A stretch of DNA of 42,906 bases from Clostridiales bacterium (lineage in GTDB: Bacteria > Bacillota > Clostridia > Lachnospirales > Lachnospiraceae), in NCBI GenBank assembly GCA_029012085.1, contig JAQXLK010000235.1, positions 1 through 42,906 on the forward strand. Direction: 5' to 3'. Below are positions 16,355 to 24,330 of the stretch, one piece after another (the stretch's first letter is position 1; the number at the start of each line of letters is the position of its first letter). The position numbers were made by a program, and so were the translations under genes. A model generated the notes under the pieces. It searched no databases, was not told where the DNA came from, and saw nothing but the letters and a program-made list of their open reading frames with translations.

Positions 16355-16528
16355 TCACTTCGAAGAAAAATGTGCTGATGCTGATGATCCAGCAAGACCT
16401 AAAGCAGCACCTGCCGTACCAACAACAGTACCTGCCAATGCAGTCGCTAAACATCCACCTATACATGTTCCTACCGCAGACGCTGAACAAATAACAGCAC
16501 AAAACGATTTAGTACATTTCCACGCCAT
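16355..16528 (-). CDS. Cys-rich RiPP precursor (sactipeptide/ranthipeptide-like)
   Basis: 57 aa starting MAWKCTKSFCAVICSASAVG. Cysteines at 5, 10, 14, 22 and 26 (two C-x3-C pairs) fill the N-terminal half. The C-terminal half is almost only Ala, Gly, Thr, Val, Leu and Ser. This Cys-half/acceptor-half split is that of subtilosin, thurincin H and thuricin CD peptides, in which radical-SAM enzymes join Cys sulfur to a backbone carbon. The ATG is fixed by GGAAGGAGGAA 5-6 nt upstream, leaving only four residues before the first Cys, so a conventional leader is missing. A Gly-Gly at 24-25 is the only classical cleavage-like motif, but the exporter has no peptidase domain. It has its own promoter and follows exporter and maturase genes in the same direction. 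Exact class unproven. Confidence 0.8.
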   Translation of the reverse strand: MAWKCTKSFCAVICSASAVGTCIGGCLATALAGTVVGTAGAALGLAGSSASAHFSSK

Positions 16529-16551
16529 TGTGAATTCCTCCTTCCCCAATA

Positions 16552-16591
16552 TTTATATTGTGAAGATGAATCATTTCAACAATGGTTCATC
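16552..16591 (-). promoter_or_regulatory. Precursor promoter embedded in an 11-bp inverted repeat
   Basis: Minus strand TTGAAA (16574-16579), 16-bp spacer, TATAAA (16552-16557), just before the ribosome site. The -35 box lies at the centre of an inverted repeat, GATGAATCATT (16565-16575) / AATGGTTCATC (16581-16591), with one mismatch and a 5-nt gap. It is most simply an operator that would block the promoter. It could also act as a 3' hairpin for the upstream exporter mRNA. Confidence 0.55.
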
Positions 16592-16625
16592 ATTCAAATA
16601 TACAGTAAATAACATATCGATTTTA

Positions 16626-17318
16626 TCATCGATGAATATTAACCCAATACTCTTTACTTACTTTTCTAATTGCATTATGTATTAATGCCAAAACAATCAA
16701 TGTAACAATTATCGATGAAAGTACAACATACCAATTGATATCTATATTCTTATCAACTAATGTCTGACAAAAATATATAGAAAACATATATAATCCAGTT
16801 GGGAATATACCTGCTATCATATTTCCCAAACTCTTCGTTACCCACATAAGCAACCATAAAATTGCTGAAAAAGCCAGACTTATTACCGGGAAAATTAAAT
16901 ACATAAGTAAAATTTGCTCAAAAGAATATTTTATCCAAAATGACCACTGCATATAAACCGCCACTTCAAATATAATAGATGAAACTATCAAAGTTACATA
17001 TGCCAGAACAAATGCTGCTATGAGTTTACTTATCCATATATCTTGTTGCTTAATTCTATTTGCAAACAAATAAATTATAGTCTTATCCTTTATTTCAATA
17101 GCAAATGAGGAAGTAAGTAAAAGAGAAATTACAATACATATAATCATAGGTGACATAAACACAAAAGATATCCCAAGTGAAATCTCAACAATGCTTTGCT
17201 CAAAATCTGAATATAAAACGCAATTTATAAGCGGTGTTACACATGAAGCCAAAAGACATAGAAGTAATCCCGCACTTTTATAATAATGTAAAATATCTTT
17301 TTTTAATAATTTTTTCAT
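16626..17318 (-). CDS. ABC-2-type permease of the RiPP cluster
   Basis: 230 aa with six predicted membrane helices (LLLCLLASCVTPLINCVLYS, FVFMSPMIICIVISLLLT, LIAAFVLAYVTLIVSSIIF, ILLMYLIFPVISLAFSAILW, then two more). The size and topology are those of an ABC-2 half transporter. The ATG overlaps the TGA of the ATPase gene (ATGA), so the two are translated together. With that ATPase it should export the modified peptide or provide self-protection, like TrnF/TrnG in the thuricin CD cluster. No peptidase domain is attached, so leader removal, if any, must use another enzyme. Confidence 0.85.
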   Translation of the reverse strand: MKKLLKKDILHYYKSAGLLLCLLASCVTPLINCVLYSDFEQSIVEISLGISFVFMSPMIICIVISLLLTSSFAIEIKDKTIIYLFANRIKQQDIWISKLIAAFVLAYVTLIVSSIIFEVAVYMQWSFWIKYSFEQILLMYLIFPVISLAFSAILWLLMWVTKSLGNMIAGIFPTGLYMFSIYFCQTLVDKNIDINWYVVLSSIIVTLIVLALIHNAIRKVSKEYWVNIHR

Positions 17319-18184
17319 TTGTCGTCTCCCATCAAATTAAGATACATCTTTGTTAAACTATCTTTATCGAAGGTAACCTCACCAATAACAATTCCATTCT
17401 CCAACAACATAGACAATATAATTTGCAAATTATCAATTGTCATGTTATAAATTTTTAACTCATTATCTAATACAAATGTATAATTCAAATCTTCCAATAT
17501 TTTTGCAAGAAGTATTCTATCAGGGTTATGAAAAAGCTTAATTGAAACATATTCGGAATTGTCTTGCTTTAGTTCGCTTGTTTTTCCATCTAAAATTACT
17601 TTGCCATCTTTAACAATCACAAGCCTATCACATAATTCTTCTATATCACTCATTATATGAGACGTAATAATTATAGAATTTCCACTCTCTTTCCACTTAA
17701 GAAGAAATTTCATCCAATAGTGTCTGCTCTCAATATCTAACCCATCAAAAGGTTCATCCAAAATCAAAATATTAGGATTCTTCAGCAGTGCCCTAGCCAT
17801 TGTTAGTTTGCGTTGCATTCCCTTAGAATATGTATCGGTGCGACGATTTCTATCATCCCATAAATCAACCGTCCTTAAGACCTGTTCAATTTTATCCAAA
17901 GAGTCTTCCTTATCCAAATACAAAGACAAATTTTGGATAGCATTAAAGGAACTGTATAAACCATTAAAATCAAAAACTACTGACATTCTATCTTCTTTAT
18001 CAACAGAAACTTTTCCTGAGCTTGGTTTATTAATATCACATAATATTTTTATTAGAGTTGTTTTTCCAACACCGTTCGGACCAAGAAGCCCAACAATTTC
18101 GCCTTTGTCAAGTTTAAAACTGATTCCATTAAGTACTTTTTTATCTTTGAAATTTTTGTATATGTCTTCAACCACAATCATCAT
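17315..18184 (-). CDS. ABC transporter ATPase of the RiPP cluster
   Basis: About 289 aa. Walker A LLGPNGVGKTTLIKILC, signature TYSKGMQRKL (a common variant in ABC-2 exporters), Walker B ILILDEPFDGLD, H-loop SH. The C-terminal 80 residues are the accessory domain seen in peptide and drug exporters. Met codons at 18184/18181 are preferred to 18211 because GTGAGG lies just upstream and the protein then starts MMIVVEDIYKNF; the earlier start would lie in the end of the preceding gene. It is coupled to the permease downstream and to the SPASM protein upstream (overlapping junction), so one transcript is likely. Confidence 0.9.
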   Translation of the reverse strand: MMIVVEDIYKNFKDKKVLNGISFKLDKGEIVGLLGPNGVGKTTLIKILCDINKPSSGKVSVDKEDRMSVVFDFNGLYSSFNAIQNLSLYLDKEDSLDKIEQVLRTVDLWDDRNRRTDTYSKGMQRKLTMARALLKNPNILILDEPFDGLDIESRHYWMKFLLKWKESGNSIIITSHIMSDIEELCDRLVIVKDGKVILDGKTSELKQDNSEYVSIKLFHNPDRILLAKILEDLNYTFVLDNELKIYNMTIDNLQIILSMLLENGIVIGEVTFDKDSLTKMYLNLMGDDK

Positions 18185-18191
18185 TATTACC

Positions 18192-19343
18192 TCACGCTTT
18201 AATATTTTCACATATTAGTTTTCGCTTTAATTCCAAATCTAACGATTCAGCAACAATGCAATCCTCACATCCATTGCGATATATGCATCCAGCGCAAGAT
18301 TCTATTTTGCTTTTAGAAAGTCTCCACCATTTATATATCCCTTCATCAGAAAATACTTTCGCCATGTCAACTTCGGAAATATTACCTAAACTCTCTGTCA
18401 CACCCGGACATGGATGTACATCCCCATTGGCATCAATGGAGATTGTTCCTTTTAGGCAATTATGATTATAAAAATTTTCAGGAAACTTTATTTTTTTTAT
18501 TTCCTTTCTTTGTTCATATGTCAAAACCGTAGCAAGGCTGTCTCCCTCAATGAATTCGCTTACATTTTCAATATTTAATTTACTATCATTTGCTTTTTCA
18601 ATCGCAAACAATAGATCATCTTTGTTACCATATAAAGAAATTGAAAAATCAATTTTATTCTTTTTAGCGATTTCTATATTCTCACATTTAAGAAAATCTC
18701 GGGCTTCAATTGATAAAACCATTTTTGCCCTCTTTCTTTTAACTATATCTAAATGCATTGCATTCAATTTTCCGCCAACAATTAAGTGAAATACTACATC
18801 ATTATTTTTTGCATAAAATCGATTAACAAGTTCTTCAAGGCATTGGATTCCATCATCACCATCAATTCCCTTAATAAATAAATTTTTTATGTAATATTCT
18901 GAGAACAAATCAATAAAATTATCCAAGTAACCAACATTCTTTTGTTTCATTTTGATGCCTACCTGATAGCACGGACGAAGCACAGTCATATCGGACTTGA
19001 CACAACTATCTATATCAGAATAATCACCAAAATCCAAAAACATTTTTTCAATAAATGGTATTTTTTCTAATAAGCCACCAACATTTAAATCACTAGATGT
19101 TTTCCATTCTTCGATATGAATATTTTCTTCAAAAACATATGCGATTCCTTTTTTAATCATCTCATTAGCAAGTTCCTTATTTTTTACATGTTCCCAATGG
19201 CAAGTAAACATATCATTAAGGGCACTTGCATCTTTTCCATAATATGTTGTACTTACACCATCAAACAAATTAAGTAAGACCAATTCGTTATTCACTTCAT
19301 CATAGAGGTATTTGTAGCCCTGCAGCAAAAATAGTTTTTTCAA
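18192..19343 (-). CDS. SPASM protein without radical-SAM motif (pseudo-rSAM partner)
   Basis: 383 aa. The N-terminal ~80 residues (KKLFLLQGYKYLYDEVNNEL..) resemble the PqqD-like/RRE start of peptide maturases. The middle looks like a TIM-barrel with IEARDFLKCENIEIAKKNKI and FSISLYGN at radical-SAM strand positions, but no CxxxCxxC exists anywhere, so it cannot bind the SAM-cleaving cluster. The C-terminus is a SPASM-type auxiliary-cluster domain: Cys 296, 312, 350, 353, 359, 362 (CLKGTISIDANGDVHPCPG; CAGCIYRNGCEDC). It lies 21 bp after the intact maturase. It may be a scaffold or substrate-recognition subunit, comparable to the partner annotated TIGR04066 beside CcpM maturases; that link is from memory. 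Confidence 0.75.
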   Translation of the reverse strand: MKKLFLLQGYKYLYDEVNNELVLLNLFDGVSTTYYGKDASALNDMFTCHWEHVKNKELANEMIKKGIAYVFEENIHIEEWKTSSDLNVGGLLEKIPFIEKMFLDFGDYSDIDSCVKSDMTVLRPCYQVGIKMKQKNVGYLDNFIDLFSEYYIKNLFIKGIDGDDGIQCLEELVNRFYAKNNDVVFHLIVGGKLNAMHLDIVKRKRAKMVLSIEARDFLKCENIEIAKKNKIDFSISLYGNKDDLLFAIEKANDSKLNIENVSEFIEGDSLATVLTYEQRKEIKKIKFPENFYNHNCLKGTISIDANGDVHPCPGVTESLGNISEVDMAKVFSDEGIYKWWRLSKSKIESCAGCIYRNGCEDCIVAESLDLELKRKLICENIKA

Positions 19344-19364
19344 CCTGAATTCTCCTTATTCATT

Positions 19365-20855
19365 TTAATTGTTTAATAATAATTCTATAGGTGCAACTAA
19401 ATCATCATAAGCACTCCTATTGTTTTCTAACACAGAATACATTGTTGATAATTTCTCAATAAAGGAATTTATCAATCCCGAACAATTATAATTCTCAAAA
19501 GCTCCATCTTTGCAGCACTGAGCAAAACATATAGGACATTTTTTGTTCAGTGGACATTTCCAACAATCTTCTGTAACAGCTGAAGTAAAGTCATTAACAA
19601 TGTGTGCTATTTTATTATAATCAAGCCATCTGTCATATTGCCCTATAGAGAAATTTGGATTAACTCTTTCACACATATCCAGTTCACCTGTGGCTCTTAC
19701 GCTGACTTTGCTTCCTGGAATACACGCCCCTGTATACCGCAAAAAGTCGGGCCTATCATCATTAATTCTTGGCCTTATCATAGTTTCTGTCATAGGCATT
19801 TCGAACAAAGCAATTAAATATTTCTCAATATATTTGTTTTCGCTTCTCTTCCTTACATAATCACTTAACAAATCGTAGTAATCTTTAGCGTATCTTTCAA
19901 TATCATCCTGTGTAAATTGCTTATAATAGTCTGTATTATAGTCAGCAACCATCGTCATAAAACTAATCCTTGGTAAATCTTTATTTTCTTCAAAGAAAAT
20001 AAGATTATCCTTCAAATTTGTTTTAAAATCATTCACCATCAATATACTAATGTTGTTATATCCACTATGGCGTTTAGAAAAATCCTTCAAATTTTTCACA
20101 ACAATGTCAAATGAGCCATTACCATTTGTGAAAACTCTGTTTCTGTCATGATTTACTTTGTTCCCATCAAGACTCACTCCTATATAAACATTATTATCCA
20201 CTAAATAATCAGCTATTTCCTGATCCAAAAGTGTTCCGTTTGTAGTTATCGAAAAGATAACGTCAGCTGGTGCATTTTCTTTAGCGTATTCGATACAATC
20301 CTTAAGTAATGTCTTTTCCATTAATATTTCGCCACCATAAAAAGTAATTGCACACTTTTTACCGGGAATAGTCTTTTTAATTTTTGCAATTGATGCAAAA
20401 AAATTATCCATTGATTTCTTTGCAGTTTCAAAAGACATTTTGTTATATGTTCTGTTTCTTGAAAATTCATATACCGTAGACAGATAACAATACTTGCATC
20501 TCATATTACAGTTTTCAGTTAAATTTAAAATCAGCTGAAACATACCTCCATATTCAATGACATTTTGATACGCCTCCCTACATGTTAAATGTCCACTGTG
20601 ATTTTCCGAAGCAACAATGCCGCCCATAGAAACCAACTTAAATATATACTTTACAGCTCCTTCTACAAGCACACTATCTTCATATCTTTTGTTTAATTCG
20701 TTAAGTATCTCTTTCTTCTCATAACCTTCTCTGATATATACTAGGGTGTCTTGCATAATATCATCCATGGGATATATTCCACCAGTATAAGCATCATAAA
20801 AATAAGAGTTGCCATTTAAAGTTTTAAAGATTAATATATTAATGCTCTTTTTCAT
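19365..20855 (-). CDS. Radical-SAM/SPASM peptide maturase
   Basis: About 496 aa. Numbered from the TTG five codons upstream, Cys 121, 125 and 128 form the CxxxCxxC motif (NLTENCNMRCKYCYLSTVYE) that binds the SAM 4Fe-4S cluster. GGE (179-181), TTNGTLL and GVSLDGN are further radical-SAM markers. The SPASM domain holds Cys 383, 400, 436, 439, 445, 448, 452 and 463 for auxiliary clusters. The N-terminal 90 residues look like a PqqD-type recognition domain. The layout matches sactionine/ranthionine-forming enzymes (AlbA, TrnC/D, CcpM-like). I choose the ATG at 20855 over the TTG at 20870 because GGAAGGAAGG sits just before it. Expected to install thioether bonds in the Cys-rich 57-mer. Confidence 0.9.
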   Translation of the reverse strand: MKKSINILIFKTLNGNSYFYDAYTGGIYPMDDIMQDTLVYIREGYEKKEILNELNKRYEDSVLVEGAVKYIFKLVSMGGIVASENHSGHLTCREAYQNVIEYGGMFQLILNLTENCNMRCKYCYLSTVYEFSRNRTYNKMSFETAKKSMDNFFASIAKIKKTIPGKKCAITFYGGEILMEKTLLKDCIEYAKENAPADVIFSITTNGTLLDQEIADYLVDNNVYIGVSLDGNKVNHDRNRVFTNGNGSFDIVVKNLKDFSKRHSGYNNISILMVNDFKTNLKDNLIFFEENKDLPRISFMTMVADYNTDYYKQFTQDDIERYAKDYYDLLSDYVRKRSENKYIEKYLIALFEMPMTETMIRPRINDDRPDFLRYTGACIPGSKVSVRATGELDMCERVNPNFSIGQYDRWLDYNKIAHIVNDFTSAVTEDCWKCPLNKKCPICFAQCCKDGAFENYNCSGLINSFIEKLSTMYSVLENNRSAYDDLVAPIELLLNN

Positions 20856-21052
20856 AACCCTTCCTTCCAATAATATTTACACTTATTCGAAAAAGTTATA
20901 TACTTGTCCTAGGTACTTTTTCATAAGTGCTGATTATGGGACTCTGATGATACTTTGTGAATTATTCCGAGTCCTCTTTTTATATAAAGCCGTCCTGATG
21001 GAATTGTAAGACCGCAATATACCAATATGATTTCTAAACGATAAAACGTTAC
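20856..21052 (-). other. Leader between the small ORF and the maturase gene
   Basis: No convincing gene; a 13-codon ATG frame near 20926 lacks a ribosome site. Two hairpins are visible: GGACTC (20939-20944)/GAGTCC (20969-20974), whose T-run lies on the plus-strand side, and GAAAAAGT (20889-20896)/ACTTTTTC (20915-20922). They may tune read-through or stabilise the maturase mRNA. Confidence 0.4.
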
Positions 21053-21212
21053 TCAATTCTGGTTTTTATTCTTCTTTATCTCTGTCATTCTTCTAAATAC
21101 TTCCCAAAGCAACTTAATAAATTGATGCATTGACAGTAAAATATCAACCGGCAATCCATGCAAAAAATGTTTCTAACAAACTACCATATAACTGAATACC
21201 CAAAAAAGTCAT
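21053..21212 (-). CDS. Small ORF with apparent frameshift, between LytTR system and maturase
   Basis: GGAGGAGGT (21221-21229) stands 8 nt before ATG 21210-21212, one of the strongest ribosome sites in the window. The frame reads MTFLGIQLYGSLLETFFAWI-AG and stops at 21144-21146 after 22 residues. If one T of the T6 run (21162-21167) is removed, the reading continues as LHGLPVDILLSMHQFIKL, LWEVFRRMTEIKKNKNQN to a stop at 21053-21055, giving 52 aa with an amphipathic middle and basic tail. So it is either a genuine 22-mer, a slippage-controlled ORF, or a recently broken gene. It does not look like AgrD: no Cys-containing ring motif and no AgrB nearby. It is first in line behind the LytTR-type promoter. 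Confidence 0.6.
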
Positions 21213-21236
21213 AGTTTTATACCTCCTCCAAACAGG

Positions 21237-21304
21237 ATACTAGCATACAAAACTATGACTCACAACAATAGCTTAATTATCGGTCGTTTAACTTAATTAA
21301 CGGT
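21237..21304 (-). promoter_or_regulatory. LytTR-type promoter: two direct repeats plus extended -10
   Basis: On the minus strand, direct repeats ACCGTTAAT (21296-21304) and ACCGATAAT (21276-21284) start 20 bp apart, about two helical turns, resembling the paired 9-bp sites of AgrA/LytTR regulators (usual period 21 bp). The second repeat ends 10 bp before a -35 box TTGTGA (21260-21265); after 17 bp comes TAGTAT (21237-21242) preceded by TGC (extended -10). Weak boxes with activator sites immediately upstream suggest a regulator-dependent promoter. The LytTR gene is 1.3 kb upstream. Confidence 0.6.
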
Positions 21305-22605
21305 CATTTTGTTCTCAAACTCACGACACTACAGAACTCATTTCCCTCTATGGAATATTCATATACTCCCTGGTTTTTCTGAACTGTCTCTTTAATATTC
21401 TTAAGGCCTATACCATGAATTTCTTTTTCTTTTTTGGTTGTTTGCAAGTTGCCATTTTTATCAAACATCACCGATTCAGCTTTCATCGAATTCTTGATTA
21501 TCAAACGGACAAACATATCTCCGACGACTATTTCTATGCTTAATCTTGGTTTATCCAAGTCGCATATTTGTATTGCCTCCACTGCATTTTTCAGTAAATT
21601 CGACACAATCGTTCCCAAATCATAATCCGATAATACTGTTTCTTTTTTCCACATTCCTTTTACAGAAACATTAACATTTTCATCCAACTGTGATACATAA
21701 TAATTTATCATGATATTCATCAATTTATTTCCTGTATCATAATTACTATTACGAATTTGCTCTACATATCCCAGCATATTCTTTATGTACGATTTCGCCT
21801 CTTCAAGCTCTTGTTCACAAAGCAATTTATCCACAAATGAAAGATGATTTATTATATCATGACGGAATTCCTTTGTCCGTTCTTCTTTTTTTAGCAACTC
21901 TTCAAAATGCTGTATTTCCAATTGGTACAGTTTTTTTTCCATTTCCATCATACGCTGCATTTTTTCATTCATGTACTTCACATAATATACTATCGCAAAT
22001 AGAACACCAATACTAATCATTGCAAATATGCACACTACACTTCCTATTATGTGAATCCGCACTTTGTGAATAGTTTTCAAAATATAATTCAAATATACGA
22101 TAACCGCCATAATTTCCACAGTAACCAGAATAAGAATTGGAATTACTAATTTCCGAAAAGTGTTCTTTATACCACTATCTTTTTCACGAATTCTATTATA
22201 TAAGATAGCAAATATAATAAGTATAACCAAATCAATCAAAGAACTGATTACATCTTGTACCTTCGACGAAATCCCTTTAAAATAAAACAATAAATCTCCA
22301 ACCACAATACTTGTCAGCTCTTCTTGATAAAACAAAAGAAAACCATAATATAACTTTGATTTCCAATCCTTATCAACAGGGACTTTCACCATCATAATAT
22401 ATGATAAAATAATCATACTCCACGTTAGTACTCCCATATCGTCAGGATGAAATGGTACAAAAAAGAACATCATGCTTAGTATTCCATATGCAAATGGAAT
22501 AAACCATTTTTTTACAATATCACATCCAAAAATATACTTTGCACCAATCCATATACAAATTGATTCTACTCCATACAATATTAATAAAAGTATTCTGCTA
22601 TCCAT
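21304..22605 (-). CDS. AgrC-like GHKL sensor histidine kinase
   Basis: 433 aa. Six or seven membrane helices fill residues 1-210. A coiled coil leads to FRHDIINHLSFVDKLL with phospho-acceptor His 249 (HPK10 family), then a GHKL ATPase with N-box SNLLKNAVEAIQ and HGIGLKNIKETVQ. Such kinases (AgrC, ComD, PlnB type) sense extracellular peptides. It starts 2 nt after the regulator stop codon, so the two are co-translated. Its stop codon overlaps the first LytTR-type repeat of the next promoter. The signal is unknown; the cluster's own Cys-rich product or the small-ORF peptide are obvious candidates (inference). Confidence 0.9.
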   Translation of the reverse strand: MDSRILLLILYGVESICIWIGAKYIFGCDIVKKWFIPFAYGILSMMFFFVPFHPDDMGVLTWSMIILSYIMMVKVPVDKDWKSKLYYGFLLFYQEELTSIVVGDLLFYFKGISSKVQDVISSLIDLVILIIFAILYNRIREKDSGIKNTFRKLVIPILILVTVEIMAVIVYLNYILKTIHKVRIHIIGSVVCIFAMISIGVLFAIVYYVKYMNEKMQRMMEMEKKLYQLEIQHFEELLKKEERTKEFRHDIINHLSFVDKLLCEQELEEAKSYIKNMLGYVEQIRNSNYDTGNKLMNIMINYYVSQLDENVNVSVKGMWKKETVLSDYDLGTIVSNLLKNAVEAIQICDLDKPRLSIEIVVGDMFVRLIIKNSMKAESVMFDKNGNLQTTKKEKEIHGIGLKNIKETVQKNQGVYEYSIEGNEFCSVVSLRTK

Positions 22606-22607
22606 AT

Positions 22608-23324
22608 TTATCCTCTGTATTTGAGATCAAAATCCATAAAGACCCTTTCAAATTCTTTGCTGTTTCGTCTTGACAATGGTAAGATTTCTTTGTCAATAAA
22701 CACTTTGTCTTTTGTATATTCCGTAACAAAACCCAAACCAACAATAATCGCCTTGTGAATTTTGAAAAAAATATGTTCATCCAACATTTCTTCCATCTTA
22801 CTTAGTGTCACTTCTTTATGAAAAACAGTATTACGCGCATATATATTAACTGCCCCATTATAAGCTTGTATATACCGGATTTCCCGTTGCATAATATAAT
22901 ATGGTTTTCTATTTTTATATACCTCGATTTTCTGCAATCCTACTTGATAGGTTTGTAAATACGCATCAATTGCTTCCATTATTTCCTCTCGGTTATACGG
23001 TTTTGACACGAATCTCATTGCATCTAATCGAAATACTTCTTTCATTCTATCTTCTCTTGCTGATGCAACTATAATCTTACATTTCTCATTTTCTCTTCTT
23101 ATACGCTCACCTGTTTTAATTCCATCCATTTCAGGCATTTCTAAATCTAAGAAAACGAGATTTACATTATCTATCTGCTCCAACAAATCTCTTCCGGATT
23201 GAAACGCTAATATCTCATATTCTATCTTCTTCTCATCCATTATATTACTAATAATATTGGTCATAAATTTTGTCATTTCCAATATATCATCACATATGGC
23301 AATTCGTATTATATTATTTTCCAT
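22608..23324 (-). CDS. AgrA-like LytTR response regulator
   Basis: 238 aa. Receiver domain 1-120 with CDD (11-13), phospho-acceptor Asp 60 (VFLDLEMPEMDG) and the conserved KPY (about 106-108). The C-terminal LytTR domain (about 135-235) has the typical start YYIMQREIRYIQAYNGAVNI and the end LPLSRRNSKEFERVF. GGAGAG precedes the ATG. LytTR proteins bind paired direct repeats, and such a pair lies right after the kinase gene, before the small ORF and maturation genes. The simplest model is peptide-triggered activation of the RiPP operon. Confidence 0.92.
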   Translation of the reverse strand: MENNIIRIAICDDILEMTKFMTNIISNIMDEKKIEYEILAFQSGRDLLEQIDNVNLVFLDLEMPEMDGIKTGERIRRENEKCKIIVASAREDRMKEVFRLDAMRFVSKPYNREEIMEAIDAYLQTYQVGLQKIEVYKNRKPYYIMQREIRYIQAYNGAVNIYARNTVFHKEVTLSKMEEMLDEHIFFKIHKAIIVGLGFVTEYTKDKVFIDKEILPLSRRNSKEFERVFMDFDLKYRG

Positions 23325-23369
23325 TTGGTAGACTCTCCTCAGTGAAATCCCATGCTTCTTTGCCTTTTC

Positions 23370-23398
23370 AATATAACATCTTCTCAGTAAGATAACAA
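23370..23398 (-). promoter_or_regulatory. Promoter of the LytTR two-component operon
   Basis: Minus strand TTGTTA (23393-23398), 17-bp spacer, TATATT (23370-23375), about 45 bp before the regulator ATG. Confidence 0.55.
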
Positions 23399-23420
23399 AA
23401 ACCCTGTCACCTCTTTTTGC

Positions 23421-24263
23421 TTACTCCTCCAGCAGCGCCTGATAAACCTCCCGCTTTCCGATTCCTCTGTCCTTCGCCACTGCCTTCATGGCATCCTTTT
23501 TATCCATCCCCTGGTTCATATAATGTTCCACATGCTCCGGAATACTCAAAGAAAGCACATCCTGCATTTCCTCTTCCCGAATCGCCTGCCTGTCAGCACC
23601 TTCTATCACCAGCACAAATTCCCCTCGAGGCTCCTGCTCCTCATAAAATGCGATTGTTCCTGCAAGGGTTGTCCGATAGTTTTCTTCATGCTTTTTCGTA
23701 AGCTCCCGGCACAAAGAAATGCTGCGGTCACCCAATGCCTCATACAAGTCCTTCAGCGTCTTCTTAAGCTTATGAGGTGCCTCGTACACAATGATTGTAC
23801 GGGTCTCTTTCTTTAACTCCTCTAACACTGCTGCCCTCTCTTTTTTATCATATGGCAAAAAGGCTTCAAAACAAAACCGTCTCGTCTTCTGTCCGGAAAT
23901 GGTAAGTGCCGTAACAAATGCCGAAGGTCCCGGAAGAGAAGTCACTTCCACTCCTGCCTCTAAACACTGTCTCACCAGCTCTTCACCCGGATCCGATATT
24001 GCCGGTGTTCCCGCATCGGTAATCAGAGCAATATTGGTTCCTGCCAGCATTTTCTCTACTAATAGTTTTGCCTTGTCGTATTTATTAAATTCATGATAAC
24101 TCGTCATCGGTGTTTTGATTTCAAAATGATTCAACAGCTTAATGCTGTTTCTTGTATCCTCTGCCGCAATCAAATCCACCTCTTTTAAAATGCGCAATGT
24201 CCGAAGGGTAATATCCTCTAAATTCCCAATGGGAGTTGCGCATATATATAACATTCCTGCCAT
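23421..24263 (-). CDS. rsmI: 16S rRNA (cytidine1402-2'-O)-methyltransferase
   Basis: 280 aa, normal length. Start GMLYICATPIGNLEDITLRT is the RsmI signature; LIAAEDTRNSIKLLNHF, LITDAGTPAISDPGEELVRQ and SLPGPSAFVTAL follow, typical of the SAM-binding tetrapyrrole-methylase fold. It methylates the ribose of C1402 in the decoding centre. AGGAGA precedes the ATG. It is the last gene of the housekeeping block and is separated from trmN6 by the type III toxin-antitoxin locus. Confidence 0.95.
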   Translation of the reverse strand: MAGMLYICATPIGNLEDITLRTLRILKEVDLIAAEDTRNSIKLLNHFEIKTPMTSYHEFNKYDKAKLLVEKMLAGTNIALITDAGTPAISDPGEELVRQCLEAGVEVTSLPGPSAFVTALTISGQKTRRFCFEAFLPYDKKERAAVLEELKKETRTIIVYEAPHKLKKTLKDLYEALGDRSISLCRELTKKHEENYRTTLAGTIAFYEEQEPRGEFVLVIEGADRQAIREEEMQDVLSLSIPEHVEHYMNQGMDKKDAMKAVAKDRGIGKREVYQALLEE

Positions 24264-24330
24264 GTAGTTCTCCTGTAATATATTTTCCTATACTAATTAT
24301 TCTGTCATCTTAGTGTTTGCAAAGTTCTTA

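Noticed and set aside
20936-20981. Rho-independent terminator before the maturase gene
   Set aside because: The T-run is on the plus-strand side, where no gene ends; on the transcribed strand there is no U-tract, so it was listed only as a hairpin in the leader.
20871-21303. AgrD/AgrB-like autoinducer genes
   Set aside because: No AgrB-type membrane peptidase is present and the small ORF lacks the Cys-containing ring motif with an acidic tail.
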